Source: Halostagnicola larsenii XH-48
GTDB taxonomy: Archaea; Halobacteriota; Halobacteria; Halobacteriales; Natrialbaceae
DNA length: 64,000 bases
Direction: 5' to 3'
NCBI RefSeq assembly: GCF_000517625.1
Contig: NZ_CP007055.1
Span: forward strand, 2,356,001 to 2,420,000
The translations under genes were made by a program, and so were the position numbers. Shown here piece by piece: positions 24,567 to 34,261 of the stretch. Below the pieces are notes generated by a model, which saw only the letters and a program-made list of their open reading frames with translations, was not told the origin of the DNA and did not search any database. How positions within the stretch are numbered: position 1 is the first letter of the stretch; each line of letters begins with the position of its first letter.

Positions 24567-24682
24567 CTCCCCGTAGGCGTCTACACGTCGTCATAGTCAC
24601 TATCTGAGTAATGGGCGGGTAAAAACGTATAGTCGTTCCCAAAACTGTCCGGCCTCGTCAACGGCTACCACACGAGGTCGAA

Positions 24683-24778
24683 CGTCGAGTGCAGGCGGCT
24701 ACAGAGGAGCCGGACACGGATGGTTGAGGCGAGTCGGACACGGACGGTCCAGATAAGCCGAACACGGGCGGCTACAGG
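24683..24778. repeat. degenerate 24-bp tandem repeats in hom-NFU spacer
   Basis: Units at 24707-24730, 24731-24754 and 24755-24778 share the pattern GAGYCGGACACGGRYGG; a fourth, weaker unit precedes them. The last unit runs into the stop codon of the NFU gene (TAG within CTACAG). Confidence 0.6.
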
Positions 24779-25137
24779 TGATCTTTTCCGGGGTTCGACG
24801 ATCCCCAGTCGCCCCGGCCGCCTTCGGTCCGGTCGATACCCATGATCGATTCGGCCTGATCGGGGCCGCCGAGTTGGTCTCGAGCGTCGGGGACGCGAAC
24901 GGTGATGTCCTCGATTTCGTCCCATGTGAGGAGTTCTGCCTCGATGTTGCCCGTCGTGATGTCGCTCACCGAGCAGCCGCTACAGCCCCCGCCGAGTTCG
25001 ATGACGACCTCGCCGGTGTCGGGATCCGCGGTTCGAACCGCGCTGGTACCGCCGTGCATCTGGATGATCGGCATCTCGCGTGCGAGCCACCGTTCGACGC
25101 GCTCGCGGAGCGGCTGTTCGGCCTGGGAGTCACTCAT
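24772..25137 (-). CDS. NifU-like Fe-S cluster carrier (NFU domain)
   Basis: 121 residues with the NFU core: RPIIQMHGG-like helix (REMPIIQMHGGTSAVRTAD), the cluster-binding Cys pair in IELGGGCSGCSVSDIT and the C-terminal helix. The CxxC pair binds a [4Fe-4S] cluster in a dimer and passes it to apoproteins. It is monocistronic, and a Gly/Asp-rich tail (GIDRTEGGRGDWGSSNPGKD) extends beyond the usual domain end. Confidence 0.92.
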   Translation of the reverse strand: MSDSQAEQPLRERVERWLAREMPIIQMHGGTSAVRTADPDTGEVVIELGGGCSGCSVSDITTGNIEAELLTWDEIEDITVRVPDARDQLGGPDQAESIMGIDRTEGGRGDWGSSNPGKDHL

Positions 25138-25219
25138 TGGCGCAACTACTGTCTCGAGGAAAGAATACGTTCCGCTGCGTCCGAACGATCGTGAAGGTTT
25201 CGAAAAGCGACGCGTCGGC

Positions 25220-26629
25220 TCACCTGAAGAGGCTCGGATCGGTCAGCGACGGCGGGTCGGCCTGTTTGCTGGATTCGATCGGGAACGTGTACAACGCGTT
25301 TTCCGGATTGTCGGCCGTCGTGTAGGCCGTGCTGCTCGCGGCGAACGTCTCACCGGGCGTTATCACGCGCGCCGTCCAGAACGAAGCCGTCGTCGGCTCG
25401 CGCCACCAGGCGAGTTCCGCCGGCGACGCGAGGTCCGAGAGGTCGTGGATTTTCACGCCGCCCCCGTACCACGACGAGTAGAGGCGGCCGTCCCGCAGTT
25501 CGAAGTTGTGGGAGGTCGTCCAGGGCTCGCCGCCGTAGGTTTCGTCGTACCCCTCCGGGGCCTCGATCGTCGACCGGCGGATCGGATTAGCCGGGTCGGT
25601 GAAATCGTAGAGGTCGATGCCGCCCGGACCGGTCGCCGACTCGAGGTCGGTTTCCCAGCTCTCGCGGCCGATCGCGAGAATGTCGCCGGTGTCGTCGACC
25701 GCGGCGAAATGGTCGTTCCCCGGGAGGCCGAACTGTGCGTCCCGGATCTCGAAGTCCGTATCGTACCCGCGCTGGGTCTCGAGGTCGGTCTCGAGGAGGC
25801 TCGTGAGAACCTGCGGATCGGTCGGATCGCTCACGTCGAGCAGGTAGGTACCAGCGTTCCAGTAGGAGAGTGCCGCGAGACCATCGGTGACGGTAATGTC
25901 GTGGAGGTATCGCAGCAACCAGTCGACGTCCGCCCAGTCGGGTTCGTACTCGAGAAGCGACCACCGGGCGAGTTCCTCGATTTCGCCGCCCGAAATATCG
26001 AAGACGACGAGCGGATTGTGCGGCGCGGATGCGGTCGAACCGCCGCCTGTGTCGGCCGCGCCGGTATCGCCCGTACCCGTGCCGGTATTGCCCGTACTCG
26101 TGCCGGTATCACTCGTAACCTTGTTCGCGGCCACGTAGAGAATATCGCCGTCGACGAAACAGTTGTGGATGTGGTAGTCGGTTTCGTACGGATCGGCCGC
26201 GAGGACGGGCTCTGCGGGATCGCTCACGTCGTACACCAAGAATCCGTGAAACACCCCGTCGAATCCGCGGTTTGCCGGTCCCGCGACGACCAGTCGGTCG
26301 GCGCTAACTTTCACGTCGAGGATGTCGAGAAACCGTTCCCCAGCGGCGTCGCCCGCGTTTTCGTCCTCGAGTAGGTTCTTCCGTTCGGTCAGCACCGTCA
26401 GATCCTCGGGGTCGGTCACGTCGACGGTGGCGAAGCCGTCGACGCCGGCCACGTAGGTGGTCTCACCGTCGTCGCCGACCACGGCCTCCGCGGCCCCCTC
26501 GAGCGAGACGCGGTCCAGCGGCTCGTAAGAACCTGTGGGGTCCTCGGCGTCGGAATCAAACAAACAGCCGGCGACACCCAGCGAGAGGCACACGCCTCCG
26601 GTCGCCCGAAGAACGGCTCGTCGTCGCAT
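25220..26629 (-). CDS. LVIVD-repeat lipoprotein (beta-propeller)
   Basis: 469 residues from MRRRAVLRATGGVCLSLGVA, a twin-arginine-like signal ending in a lipobox (GVAGC), so it is probably a Tat-exported, lipid-anchored surface protein. Repeats such as FATVDVTDPEDLTVL, LVYDVSDPAEPVLA and YLLDVSDPTDPQVL are LVIVD/YVTN-type propeller blades. A low-complexity SDTGTSTGNTGTGTGDTG loop at about 175-195 is encoded by short tandem GTN-type repeats near 26040-26110. Ligand and role unknown. Confidence 0.85.
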   Translation of the reverse strand: MRRRAVLRATGGVCLSLGVAGCLFDSDAEDPTGSYEPLDRVSLEGAAEAVVGDDGETTYVAGVDGFATVDVTDPEDLTVLTERKNLLEDENAGDAAGERFLDILDVKVSADRLVVAGPANRGFDGVFHGFLVYDVSDPAEPVLAADPYETDYHIHNCFVDGDILYVAANKVTSDTGTSTGNTGTGTGDTGAADTGGGSTASAPHNPLVVFDISGGEIEELARWSLLEYEPDWADVDWLLRYLHDITVTDGLAALSYWNAGTYLLDVSDPTDPQVLTSLLETDLETQRGYDTDFEIRDAQFGLPGNDHFAAVDDTGDILAIGRESWETDLESATGPGGIDLYDFTDPANPIRRSTIEAPEGYDETYGGEPWTTSHNFELRDGRLYSSWYGGGVKIHDLSDLASPAELAWWREPTTASFWTARVITPGETFAASSTAYTTADNPENALYTFPIESSKQADPPSLTDPSLFR

Positions 26630-26733
26630 GATGGTATCTGCGACCGCGGCGACCAATAATGCAGCGTCTCGCCGCCCGCGGCTTTGGTGATCGTGTTCGC
26701 GGGTTAGTTCTCGAGTCGGCACCGATCGCCAGA

Positions 26734-27711
26734 CTACCTCTCGAGCCGTCGCCGGTCGCCGGTGCCACCCGTGAGCGCGCTCGCGATCGCTCCTTCGACG
26801 ACCACGTCGTCGCCGTGGTCTGTGACCCGAATCTCGGGCACGTTCGTCATCACCATCTCCGAGACCCGCTCGCGGATCGGGTCGACGACCAGTTCCTCGT
26901 TGTGCAACGCGACCGCGCCGCCGAAGGAGACCAGCAGGGGCGCGAACGAATGGATGATGTTCGTCACGCCGAGTGCGTTCCAGTGGGCCATTTGCTCGAT
27001 TGTGTAATCGGCCAGTTCGTCCTCGCCGGCCAGATCGAAGACGTCTTTCGCGGAAAAATCGGGATCCTCGAGCGGGAGGTCGGTCGAAATCGTCGGGTCG
27101 TCCTCGGCGAGCAGCCGCGTGAACTGCGGGATCGCGTTCCCTGAACAGTAGGCTTCCCAGTGCCCATCGCGACCGCACCCGCAGGTGAGTCGCTCTCGCG
27201 GGTCGACGACGCAGTGGCCGATCTCGCCGACGTTGCCGTCCCACCCCTGCAGTATTTCGCCGTCACAACAGACGCCGGCCCCGATCCCCGATGAGATCGT
27301 GATGTAGACCATGTCGTCGGGGTTGCGATCCGCGTGGAAGCGCTCGCCGATGACCCCAGCGGCAGTGTCGTTGTGGAGGTGTACCTCGTCGGTCTCGAGG
27401 AGTTTCGAGATCGGGCCCGTCAGCGGAATGCGATCGATGGTATCCGGAAGGTTCGCTGGGTCGATGACGGCCCCCTCCGCGAGGTCGAACGGCCCGATCG
27501 AGCCGATCCCCGCGGCGACGACCTGTTCCGGATCGATCCCCGCTTCGTCACACGCCGTTCGGACCGTCGTCAGGATCCCTTCGGTGACATCGATCCCGGT
27601 CGGGCCCCGCGGCGTCCCGTTCTGGCTCCGACCGATGATCGTCCCGTCATCCGTAGCGACGACCGCGCGCACGTTCGTCGCGCCGAGATCGACGCCCGCG
27701 TAGTAGACCAT
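26734..27711 (-). CDS. glk: ROK-family glucokinase
   Basis: 325 residues. It has the phosphate-1 ATP motif GVDLGATNVRAVVATDDGT, the ROK signature IGAGVCCDGEILQGWDGNVG EIGH (in two pieces) and the zinc-binding motif CGCGRDGHWEAYCSG. In that motif the usual second Cys group has a His-Trp variation. It phosphorylates glucose, or a related hexose, with ATP. A TATA-like CTTAAGTA lies upstream of the ATG (27735-27743). Monocistronic. Confidence 0.92.
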   Translation of the reverse strand: MVYYAGVDLGATNVRAVVATDDGTIIGRSQNGTPRGPTGIDVTEGILTTVRTACDEAGIDPEQVVAAGIGSIGPFDLAEGAVIDPANLPDTIDRIPLTGPISKLLETDEVHLHNDTAAGVIGERFHADRNPDDMVYITISSGIGAGVCCDGEILQGWDGNVGEIGHCVVDPRERLTCGCGRDGHWEAYCSGNAIPQFTRLLAEDDPTISTDLPLEDPDFSAKDVFDLAGEDELADYTIEQMAHWNALGVTNIIHSFAPLLVSFGGAVALHNEELVVDPIRERVSEMVMTNVPEIRVTDHGDDVVVEGAIASALTGGTGDRRRLER

Positions 27712-27876
27712 TCCTATCCTAAGGACAACCGCGGCGTTACTTAAGTTGCCAGTTTACTCGAATTGGAGTTAACACGTGCCACACCGGCACAGCGAATCCA
27801 GATCACCGCGCCGAAGCGAGCTGGTAGCTGCAACCGAGTTCGTCCGTCGCGCGCGGTCAGTCTTACGGATGATCAG

Positions 27877-28329
27877 TCAGTCGTTGCGGACGAACGTGAC
27901 GGGCGCTGGCGACGAGAGCAAGATGTCCTGTGCGGTCGAGCCGAACACCGCCTTCCCGGCTGGCGACCGTTTCCGTCCGCCGACGACGACCCGGTCGGCG
28001 GCGGTCGTCTCCGCGAGCCCGACGATCGTCTCGCCGTGATCGCCGACAGCGCCGCGAATGTCGTAGGACACGTCGTGTTCGTTCAGAACGTTCTCGAGTT
28101 CCCGGATCGTCGCGTGGTGGTTCGCAACGTCGTCCGCGTCGAAGTCGTCGCGCGCCTGATCGAAGTCGAGGCGGTCACAGACTTCGTCGTACTCATCTTG
28201 GGTGAAGACGTGCGCGAGCACGACGGTCGCGTCCGCTGGAGCGGCGACGTCGACAACTGCCTGTGCGAGTTCGTCGATTCGGTCAGAATCGGTCGGTCCG
28301 ACGGCCAGTAGAATCGTATCGAGCGACAT
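27877..28329 (-). CDS. universal stress protein (UspA family)
   Basis: 150 residues from MSLDTILLAVGPTDSDRIDE; four codons upstream (28341) are also open. The C-terminal ATP-binding loop VVGGRKRSPAGKAVFGSTAQ matches the G-x2-G-x9-G-S/T pattern, so it may bind ATP. A typical stand-alone haloarchaeal USP, divergent from the SDR gene. Confidence 0.92.
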   Translation of the reverse strand: MSLDTILLAVGPTDSDRIDELAQAVVDVAAPADATVVLAHVFTQDEYDEVCDRLDFDQARDDFDADDVANHHATIRELENVLNEHDVSYDIRGAVGDHGETIVGLAETTAADRVVVGGRKRSPAGKAVFGSTAQDILLSSPAPVTFVRND

Positions 28330-28459
28330 ATTACCGATCACTCACCCCATCCGCTTAAACGTTAACTGACGATCGAGTACTGAAACGCTCGAGGGGCGTC
28401 GGCGCTCAGCCGGAACTACCGTGCAATACAACTAACCTCGAGGCCTCCGGACGGAGCGT

Positions 28460-29200
28460 ATGGACGGACCAGATCTCACGGACCGCGTGGTCCTCGTCAC
28501 CGGCAGCGGCCGAGGCGTCGGGAGAGAACTCCTGTTGGCGACGGCCGAATGCGGTGCCAAAACGGCCGTTCACTACCACACCAGCGCCGACGAGGCCCGC
28601 GAGGTCGCAGCCGCCGCCCGCGAGCGCGGCGCGTCCGAATCGACGACGGTGCAGGGCGACGTTACCGATCCCGAGTCGGTCGACGGCCTCGTCTCGGCGG
28701 TCGAATCCGAACTCGGAACCGTCGACGTGCTCGTGAACAACGTCGGCGACTTCGCGCCGTCACACTGGGAATCGATCGACCTCGAGACGTGGAATCGAGT
28801 GCTCGAGACGAACCTCAACGGCACCGCCCTCTGTTCGAAGCGCGTCCTCCCCGGCATGCGCGAGGCGGGATTCGGTCGGATCGTCAACGTCGGCTACGCC
28901 TCGAGCGATCGGGCGATGGTCAACCCCAAGAACTTCCCGTACTTCGTGGCCAAGACCGGCGTCCTCCAGTTCACCAGAATGCTTGCCGCGGATACGCAGA
29001 ACGACGGAATCACCGTCAACGCCATCTCGCCGTACGTCGTCGAGAACTCGGCGGAGTTCCCCGAGGAGTTGCCGCGGGGGCGGCCAGCGGACTTCGAGGA
29101 TCTGATCCGCCCGCTGTATTTCTTCCTCGATCCCGAAAACGAGTACGTGAGCGGCGAAAACGTCGAAGTCGACGGCGGGTGGCTGCCCGAGGACGTGTGA
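28460..29200 (+). CDS. SDR-family oxidoreductase (3-oxoacyl-ACP reductase-like)
   Basis: 246 residues. Cofactor motif TGSGRGVGRE (TGxxxGxG), the NNVGDFAP equivalent of NNAG, and catalytic YFVAK in KNFPYFVAKTGVLQFTRM. The C-terminal EYVSGENVEVDGGW is typical of FabG-like classical SDRs. NADP- or NAD-dependent reduction of a keto or oxidation of a hydroxy group is expected; the substrate cannot be read. Monocistronic. Confidence 0.92.
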   Translation: MDGPDLTDRVVLVTGSGRGVGRELLLATAECGAKTAVHYHTSADEAREVAAAARERGASESTTVQGDVTDPESVDGLVSAVESELGTVDVLVNNVGDFAPSHWESIDLETWNRVLETNLNGTALCSKRVLPGMREAGFGRIVNVGYASSDRAMVNPKNFPYFVAKTGVLQFTRMLAADTQNDGITVNAISPYVVENSAEFPEELPRGRPADFEDLIRPLYFFLDPENEYVSGENVEVDGGWLPEDV

Positions 29201-29402
29201 GCGCTCGAGAGTTGGATGGGTCCTGACAGGGTCGACGGAGAAACCCGACACGCTCGCTCGTGGTGGACAAGGACGTGACGACCGAGTACCCTGTTTCGCT
29301 CGGCGGGCTCGTCCGTCGACTCCACCAGTTTCGGAAGGTGAACTATCATGTGAACCGTTCAAGTCGATTCAGCAGTTACTCCCCGGTAGTACCGACCAAG
29401 AA

Positions 29403-30026
29403 ATGACGTCCTCACACGCTCCATCGATTCCGGACGACACGTACGAAGAACTGATCGAAGCGACGGTCGCTGCGCTGTACAAAAAGGGATACGCTGATCT
29501 CGGGGTTCGAGATATCGACGCGGAGTTCAGTAAAAGTCGGCAGCTCATTAACCACTACTTCGACGGAAAAGACGAACTGATAACGGAACTCCTGTTGTAC
29601 CTCCTCGAGTTCGACGAACGGCCGCTCGAATCGCCCGACAGCGATCCGGTGTCGAAATTGAACGAGGATATCGATAACATACTGCTCGGGTCGAACATGG
29701 ATGACGACGACGAATTTTGGAGATTTATGACCATAATCTACGATATTCAGTCCCAGGCCCACCACAACTCGGATCACCGGGAACTCATCAACCAGATATC
29801 AGACGAATATATCGATCACTTGAGCGAGATCATACGGGACGGCATCGACCAAGGCGTCTTTACCGATGTCGATCCCGTACGGATGGCGAGAATTATCGAC
29901 GACCTGATCACCGGCACACACATCAGAAAGATCAATTTGGGTCAAGACGAGGCACCCGCGGAAATGCGAGAGACGATCGACGACATCGTGATTTCTCGAG
30001 TGTTGCTGAACTCCTCAACAGAGTGA
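29403..30026 (+). CDS. TetR-family transcriptional regulator
   Basis: 207 residues. The N-terminal helix-turn-helix spans about 14-58: ATVAALYKKGYADLGVRDID and SRQLINHYFDGKDELITELL, with the classic YFxxKxEL element. The rest is a helical ligand-binding domain. It lies upstream, in the same direction, of the ABC transporter and CPBP genes (230 nt gap) and probably represses them in response to a small molecule or membrane stress. Confidence 0.92.
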   Translation: MTSSHAPSIPDDTYEELIEATVAALYKKGYADLGVRDIDAEFSKSRQLINHYFDGKDELITELLLYLLEFDERPLESPDSDPVSKLNEDIDNILLGSNMDDDDEFWRFMTIIYDIQSQAHHNSDHRELINQISDEYIDHLSEIIRDGIDQGVFTDVDPVRMARIIDDLITGTHIRKINLGQDEAPAEMRETIDDIVISRVLLNSSTE

Positions 30027-30257
30027 CCGAACCGCTCGTCGTTTCTGCCGATCACGTTTCGAAATACGAGTGGCGGATTCAACCAGGCCAATCGGTGCCC
30101 GATCCGTGGAACGAGGTGGATACATCTCGAACAAGGGGAACACCTCGAGCCGTAAACGGCGGATTCGAGGTGATTGCAGGCGGGAAATTCAGGTATTCGA
30201 AAGGATTGGAGGGAGAAGTAGCAACCTATTTGCCGGTCGGAAAACTATCGATGGGGT

Positions 30258-31229
30258 ATGCGGGCAATCCACACAAAATCACTCACTCGAGAGTTCGGGA
30301 ACATAACGGCGGTCAAGTCCCTGGATCTGAAGGTCCCCGAAGGGGAAATTTACGGCTTCCTCGGGCCGAACGGTGCCGGGAAGTCAACGACCATTAATAT
30401 GCTTCTCGGGTTCACGCCGCCGTCGTCGGGAACCGGGACGGTACTCGGTCACGACATCGAGGACGAATCGCTCGCCGTCCGGCAATCAATCGGCGTGCTT
30501 CCCGAAGATTTCGGCATGTACGAGCGCCTAACCGCTCGAAAACACGTCCAGTTCGCGGTCGACACGAAAGGGGCGAACGACGATCCCGACGTCCTTCTCG
30601 AGCGCGTCGGACTCGCCGATGCGGCCGACCGAAAAGCCGGCGGCTTCTCCACCGGGATGAAACAACGCGTTGCGCTCGCGATGGCGCTCGTCGGCGACCC
30701 CGATCTGCTCGTCCTCGACGAGCCGTCCTCCGGACTCGATCCCAACGGCGCCCGGGAGATGCGCGAGATCATCCGGTCGGAGAACGAACGCGGAACGACC
30801 GTCTTCTTCTCGAGTCACATCATGGAACAGGTCGAGGCGATCTGCGATCGCGTGGGGATTATGCGCGACGGACGCCTCGTCGCCGAAGACACCATCGATG
30901 CGCTCAAAGACCAGTTCGCGGCCGACTCGCGACTAAAAGTTACGGTCGACGCCGTCGAGAGTGGAGTCGTTTCTGCGCTCGAGTCGCTGGAGGGCGTCTC
31001 GGATGTGTCCGTCGACGGAACGGCGATTTCCGCCGCGCTGACCGACTCGAGGCGGAAGGCACCGGTCATTAACACCGTCGAAGAAACCGGGGCCGTCGTG
31101 ACGGATATCACGAGCGAGGAGCCGTCGCTCGAGGATCTGTTCGCGGCGTTTACGAACGATACCCACTCTCCGGCCGATAGCGCGCCGCGTGAGCAGGCCG
31201 TCGTCACCGAGGAGGAAAGCAGCGCATGA
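30258..31229 (+). CDS. ABC transporter ATP-binding protein
   Basis: 323 residues. Walker A GPNGAGKSTTINML, Q-loop region LPEDFGMYERL, signature FSTGMKQRVALAMALVG, Walker B LLVLDEPSSGLDP, and the H-loop in FFSSHIMEQVEAI. The C-terminal 90 residues are the extra domain of DrrA/CcmA-type exporters. It pairs with the permease that overlaps its stop codon by 4 nt. Confidence 0.95.
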   Translation: MRAIHTKSLTREFGNITAVKSLDLKVPEGEIYGFLGPNGAGKSTTINMLLGFTPPSSGTGTVLGHDIEDESLAVRQSIGVLPEDFGMYERLTARKHVQFAVDTKGANDDPDVLLERVGLADAADRKAGGFSTGMKQRVALAMALVGDPDLLVLDEPSSGLDPNGAREMREIIRSENERGTTVFFSSHIMEQVEAICDRVGIMRDGRLVAEDTIDALKDQFAADSRLKVTVDAVESGVVSALESLEGVSDVSVDGTAISAALTDSRRKAPVINTVEETGAVVTDITSEEPSLEDLFAAFTNDTHSPADSAPREQAVVTEEESSA

Positions 31230-32077
31230 GCTGGATCCACGTCGCCCGCAAGGACTTCGAGGACGCGATTCGATCGATGATGCTCTGGGCGTTGTCCGTC
31301 CTCATGATTCTAACCGTCGCGGGGATCTCGGCGATACCGCACCTCCTCTACATCCCCGGCGAGGGACCGGCTCCCGGGTTCGACGAGGCGATGAGCTTCA
31401 TGTTCACGTGGATGACCCTGATGATCTCGATTATCGGACTCGTCGTCGGCTATCAGGCGATCGTCAAAGAACGCGAGTCCGGAACCATTCGATTCCTTCT
31501 CGGACTTCCGAACACCCGCCGAGACGTCGTCTTCGGGAAGGTTCTGGGACGAAGCGCCGTCGTCGCCGTCCCGACGGCGATCGGCTTTCTCGTCGGCGCA
31601 GTCGTGATCGGCGCCCTCTACGACGGCTTCGGCGTCGCAGACTACGTCGGACTCTTCGCGTTTTCGATCCTCATAGGACTGGTGTACGTCTCGGTCGCGG
31701 TCGGCGTCTCCGCAGCCGTTAGCACGCGTGCGAAGGCCGTCGCCGGAGTCCTCGGAATCTACGTCGTTTTCGATTGGATCTGGTGGACCGTTCCGATGGG
31801 GATCTACTGGATCCTCGAGCGCGAGCTCCCGGGAACCACCGACCTTCCCGCGTGGTACCTTCTCCTCGAACGGTTCGGCGTCTGGGAGCCCCTGGGCGCG
31901 ATTGCGAGCGCGGTCGTCGACATCGCCGGCGTCGAAACGGTTTCGACGGCCGATCGAATCGCCGGCGACGTTCCGTTTTACCTCGAGACCTGGTTCGCCT
32001 GGGTGTTCGTCGCGGCGTGGATTATCGTCCCGCTCGGGATCGGCTACTACCGATTCAATCGAGCGGTGTTGAGCTAA
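31226..32077 (+). CDS. ABC-2 type transporter permease
   Basis: 283 residues with six hydrophobic spans, including MLWALSVLMILTVAGISAIP, FTWMTLMISIIGLVVGYQAI and FAWVFVAAWIIVPLGIGYY. KERESGTIRFLLGLPNTRRD is the conserved loop of NosY/ABC-2 permeases. With the upstream ATPase it forms an exporter in the cytoplasmic membrane. Substrate unknown; the following CPBP gene 9 nt downstream suggests a peptide or lipid-linked process. Confidence 0.92.
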   Translation: MSWIHVARKDFEDAIRSMMLWALSVLMILTVAGISAIPHLLYIPGEGPAPGFDEAMSFMFTWMTLMISIIGLVVGYQAIVKERESGTIRFLLGLPNTRRDVVFGKVLGRSAVVAVPTAIGFLVGAVVIGALYDGFGVADYVGLFAFSILIGLVYVSVAVGVSAAVSTRAKAVAGVLGIYVVFDWIWWTVPMGIYWILERELPGTTDLPAWYLLLERFGVWEPLGAIASAVVDIAGVETVSTADRIAGDVPFYLETWFAWVFVAAWIIVPLGIGYYRFNRAVLS

Positions 32078-32086
32078 ACCTCACAG

Positions 32087-32965
32087 ATGGCTGATTCACG
32101 TCGCGTCCGAACGGAGGGGTCCAACGGAGATCGACCGCAGGATACGGGCCACCGCATCTCGCTGTTCTGGCGAATTGCGGCCGTGTTCGTCGCCGTAACG
32201 ATAATCTGGCTCGTTATCCAGTACGTGAGCCGAGCGGCTTTCGGGACGGGCTACGATCGCGACGGACACGTCGTCTCGGGCGTCCTCGCCACCGTACTGA
32301 CCCTCCCGGTAGTCGTACTGGCTCGCCGCGTTCTCGATCGACGCCCGTGGGCCGGGTTAGGGCTCGCCCCACTTCGTTCCGGTTGGCAGTCGTTCCTGAT
32401 TGGATCGGCGTGTTACTTACTCCCCGCAGCCGCCGGGTTGACGGCGGTCGTGGCGCTCGGACGGGTCGAAATAACCCTCGAGACGTCTCTCAGCGAGCTA
32501 CTGCTGCTCGTCACCAGCCTGATGGCACTCGTGTTCCTCTACGAAGCGTTTCCCGAGGAGTTGGTGTTTCGCGGATACCTCTATCACAACCTCGCCGCCG
32601 CGTATTCACAGCGATTGGCAGTGGCCGGTCAGACGGTCCTGTTCACCCTCTGGGCGGTCACCATCGGAGCCGCGCCCACGGTCGAACGCGTCGTGATCTT
32701 CCTCGCTATGGCAGCCGTGCTCGGGATGATCCGAGCCATCACCGGCGACGTCTGGGCGTGTATCGGCTTTCACGTCGCCTTCCAGACCGTCCAACAGTTG
32801 TTCGCCGGCGGGTGGGCCGGTCACGCGTTCGCCGTCACCAATCCCGGAACGCTCGAGATGATCGCGTTCGGAATCGTCCCCTTCGCGCTCTCGATCGCAG
32901 TGCTCGAGATGTTCGTTCAGAACGACGTGGACTGGGGCGAGCCCGAATCGACACCGTTCGAATAG
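32087..32965 (+). CDS. CPBP-family intramembrane metalloprotease (Rce1-like)
   Basis: 292 residues, about eight membrane spans. Motif 1 is EAFPEELVFRGYLYHN (EExxxR), motif 2 MIRAITGDVWACIGFH with its His, and the third His is probably in the same segment (FHVAFQTVQQ). These are the metal ligands of the Rce1/CPBP proteases, which process prenylated proteins or bacteriocin-like peptides. It is the last gene of the TetR-ABC-CPBP cluster; the physiological substrate is not evident. Confidence 0.9.
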   Translation: MADSRRVRTEGSNGDRPQDTGHRISLFWRIAAVFVAVTIIWLVIQYVSRAAFGTGYDRDGHVVSGVLATVLTLPVVVLARRVLDRRPWAGLGLAPLRSGWQSFLIGSACYLLPAAAGLTAVVALGRVEITLETSLSELLLLVTSLMALVFLYEAFPEELVFRGYLYHNLAAAYSQRLAVAGQTVLFTLWAVTIGAAPTVERVVIFLAMAAVLGMIRAITGDVWACIGFHVAFQTVQQLFAGGWAGHAFAVTNPGTLEMIAFGIVPFALSIAVLEMFVQNDVDWGEPESTPFE

Positions 32966-33028
32966 TTCCTCGAGCCGGTTCCACCGTCGCTGGCGAGCAC
33001 AAAATCGACTATCGGTCGCCGTTCGCGA

Positions 33029-34261
33029 CTAACGGCCCAGTCGCTGGCGGGCGAACTTGGCCAACAGCGGGAGATCGCTTGGCGACAGCAGCTGAAGGAT
33101 CGCGCGTTTGCTCCCCTTGTTTGCCTTCGACAACGTGTCTTCGCCCAGTTCTGAGAGGGAGGCCATCAGCTGATCGTAGCGGTCGTTCGAGGCGAGATAC
33201 AGCAGCTCCGTCATCAACAGCCGCGAATCTGCGTTGGGGGCGACGTCCCGGTGCCAGAGGGTCTCGTAGACCTCGAGGTTCTCCGCCGTTGGCTCGATCT
33301 CGCCGTGTTTGAGACAGGCGTCGACCGTGGTCGCGGCGGCTCGACCCGAGCGCATGCACTTGTTGATTCCCTCGCCCCAGAGCGGGTCGACCGACGGGAC
33401 GGTGTCGCCGATGGCCATGAACCGATCCGTGTACAGCTTACCCGGCATCTGGATGTGTGCCGACCCGCGGTGTTGCTTGCCTTCGATACGGGAGGCGTTC
33501 GCGAACCGCGGATCGGTGTCGAGCCAGTGCTGGAGATAGTCGTCGACGCTGAAATCGTCGCGCGCGTAGTTCTGATGACTGTCGTTTTGGATGTAACAGA
33601 TGCCGACTTTCGCCGTGTCCGCGCCCGTGTGGAAGATCCACGAGTAGCCGCCGGGTGCGAGGTCGTGATCGAGTCGGAGCATCATCGCGTCGGTCAGATC
33701 CGCGTAACCCTGTCGATCGATCTCGATACCCTCGAGTTCGTACTCGATACCGATGGCGTGGTTCGACCGCTCTAAGTTACTGACGCCGAGTTTCTTCGCG
33801 AGGGGGGCGCTCGGACCCGTCGCGTCGATCACGATATCGGCGTAGACCTCCTCGGAGCCGTTGTACCGGACGCCGATCGGTTCCCCGTTTTCGGTGATCG
33901 GTTCAGTGACGTGGGCGTCGAAGACGTACTCCGCGCCGTCGTCTCGCCCGTCCGCGACCAGATACCGTTTGAAGTCGGCGAACTCGAGGACGGCCCCCGG
34001 TTGCTGTCGGACGTAGTAGTCGTTCGGCGACTCGAGGACGACGTTCTCGGTGTAGTTCATCACGACGTCGTCGGGAATCCCGAACGCGGACATCATCGAC
34101 GGGAAGGTGCCCGCGGTCGATTTGTTTGACTGGCGCGGGAACTCGGCTTCGTCCTCAGTCTCGAGGACGACGGTGTCGTAGCCCCGCGCTGCGAGATCGC
34201 GCGCACACTGGGCCCCAGCGGGGCCTGCACCGGCGATCACCACATCGTACTCGTCGTTCAT
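33029..34261 (-). CDS. geranylgeranyl reductase-family FAD oxidoreductase
   Basis: 410 residues. N-terminal FAD-binding motif VIAGAGPAGAQCARDLAARG, then DATGPSAPLAKKLGVSNL and the second FAD motif RFMAIGDTVPSVDPLWGEGI. This is the p-hydroxybenzoate-hydroxylase-like fold of archaeal digeranylgeranylglycerophospholipid and geranylgeranyl reductases. The substrate, lipid or carotenoid chain, cannot be fixed; several paralogues are usual per haloarchaeal genome. Monocistronic and convergent with CPBP. Confidence 0.88.
   Translation of the reverse strand: MNDEYDVVIAGAGPAGAQCARDLAARGYDTVVLETEDEAEFPRQSNKSTAGTFPSMMSAFGIPDDVVMNYTENVVLESPNDYYVRQQPGAVLEFADFKRYLVADGRDDGAEYVFDAHVTEPITENGEPIGVRYNGSEEVYADIVIDATGPSAPLAKKLGVSNLERSNHAIGIEYELEGIEIDRQGYADLTDAMMLRLDHDLAPGGYSWIFHTGADTAKVGICYIQNDSHQNYARDDFSVDDYLQHWLDTDPRFANASRIEGKQHRGSAHIQMPGKLYTDRFMAIGDTVPSVDPLWGEGINKCMRSGRAAATTVDACLKHGEIEPTAENLEVYETLWHRDVAPNADSRLLMTELLYLASNDRYDQLMASLSELGEDTLSKANKGSKRAILQLLSPSDLPLLAKFARQRLGR

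Noticed and set aside
24683-24778. Possible CRISPR-like array
   Set aside because: Units are contiguous, degenerate and lack spacers; no cas genes are nearby.
25220-27244. 674-codon version of the LVIVD lipoprotein
   Set aside because: The extension overlaps the ROK kinase antisense and precedes the Tat/lipobox signal, which must be N-terminal.
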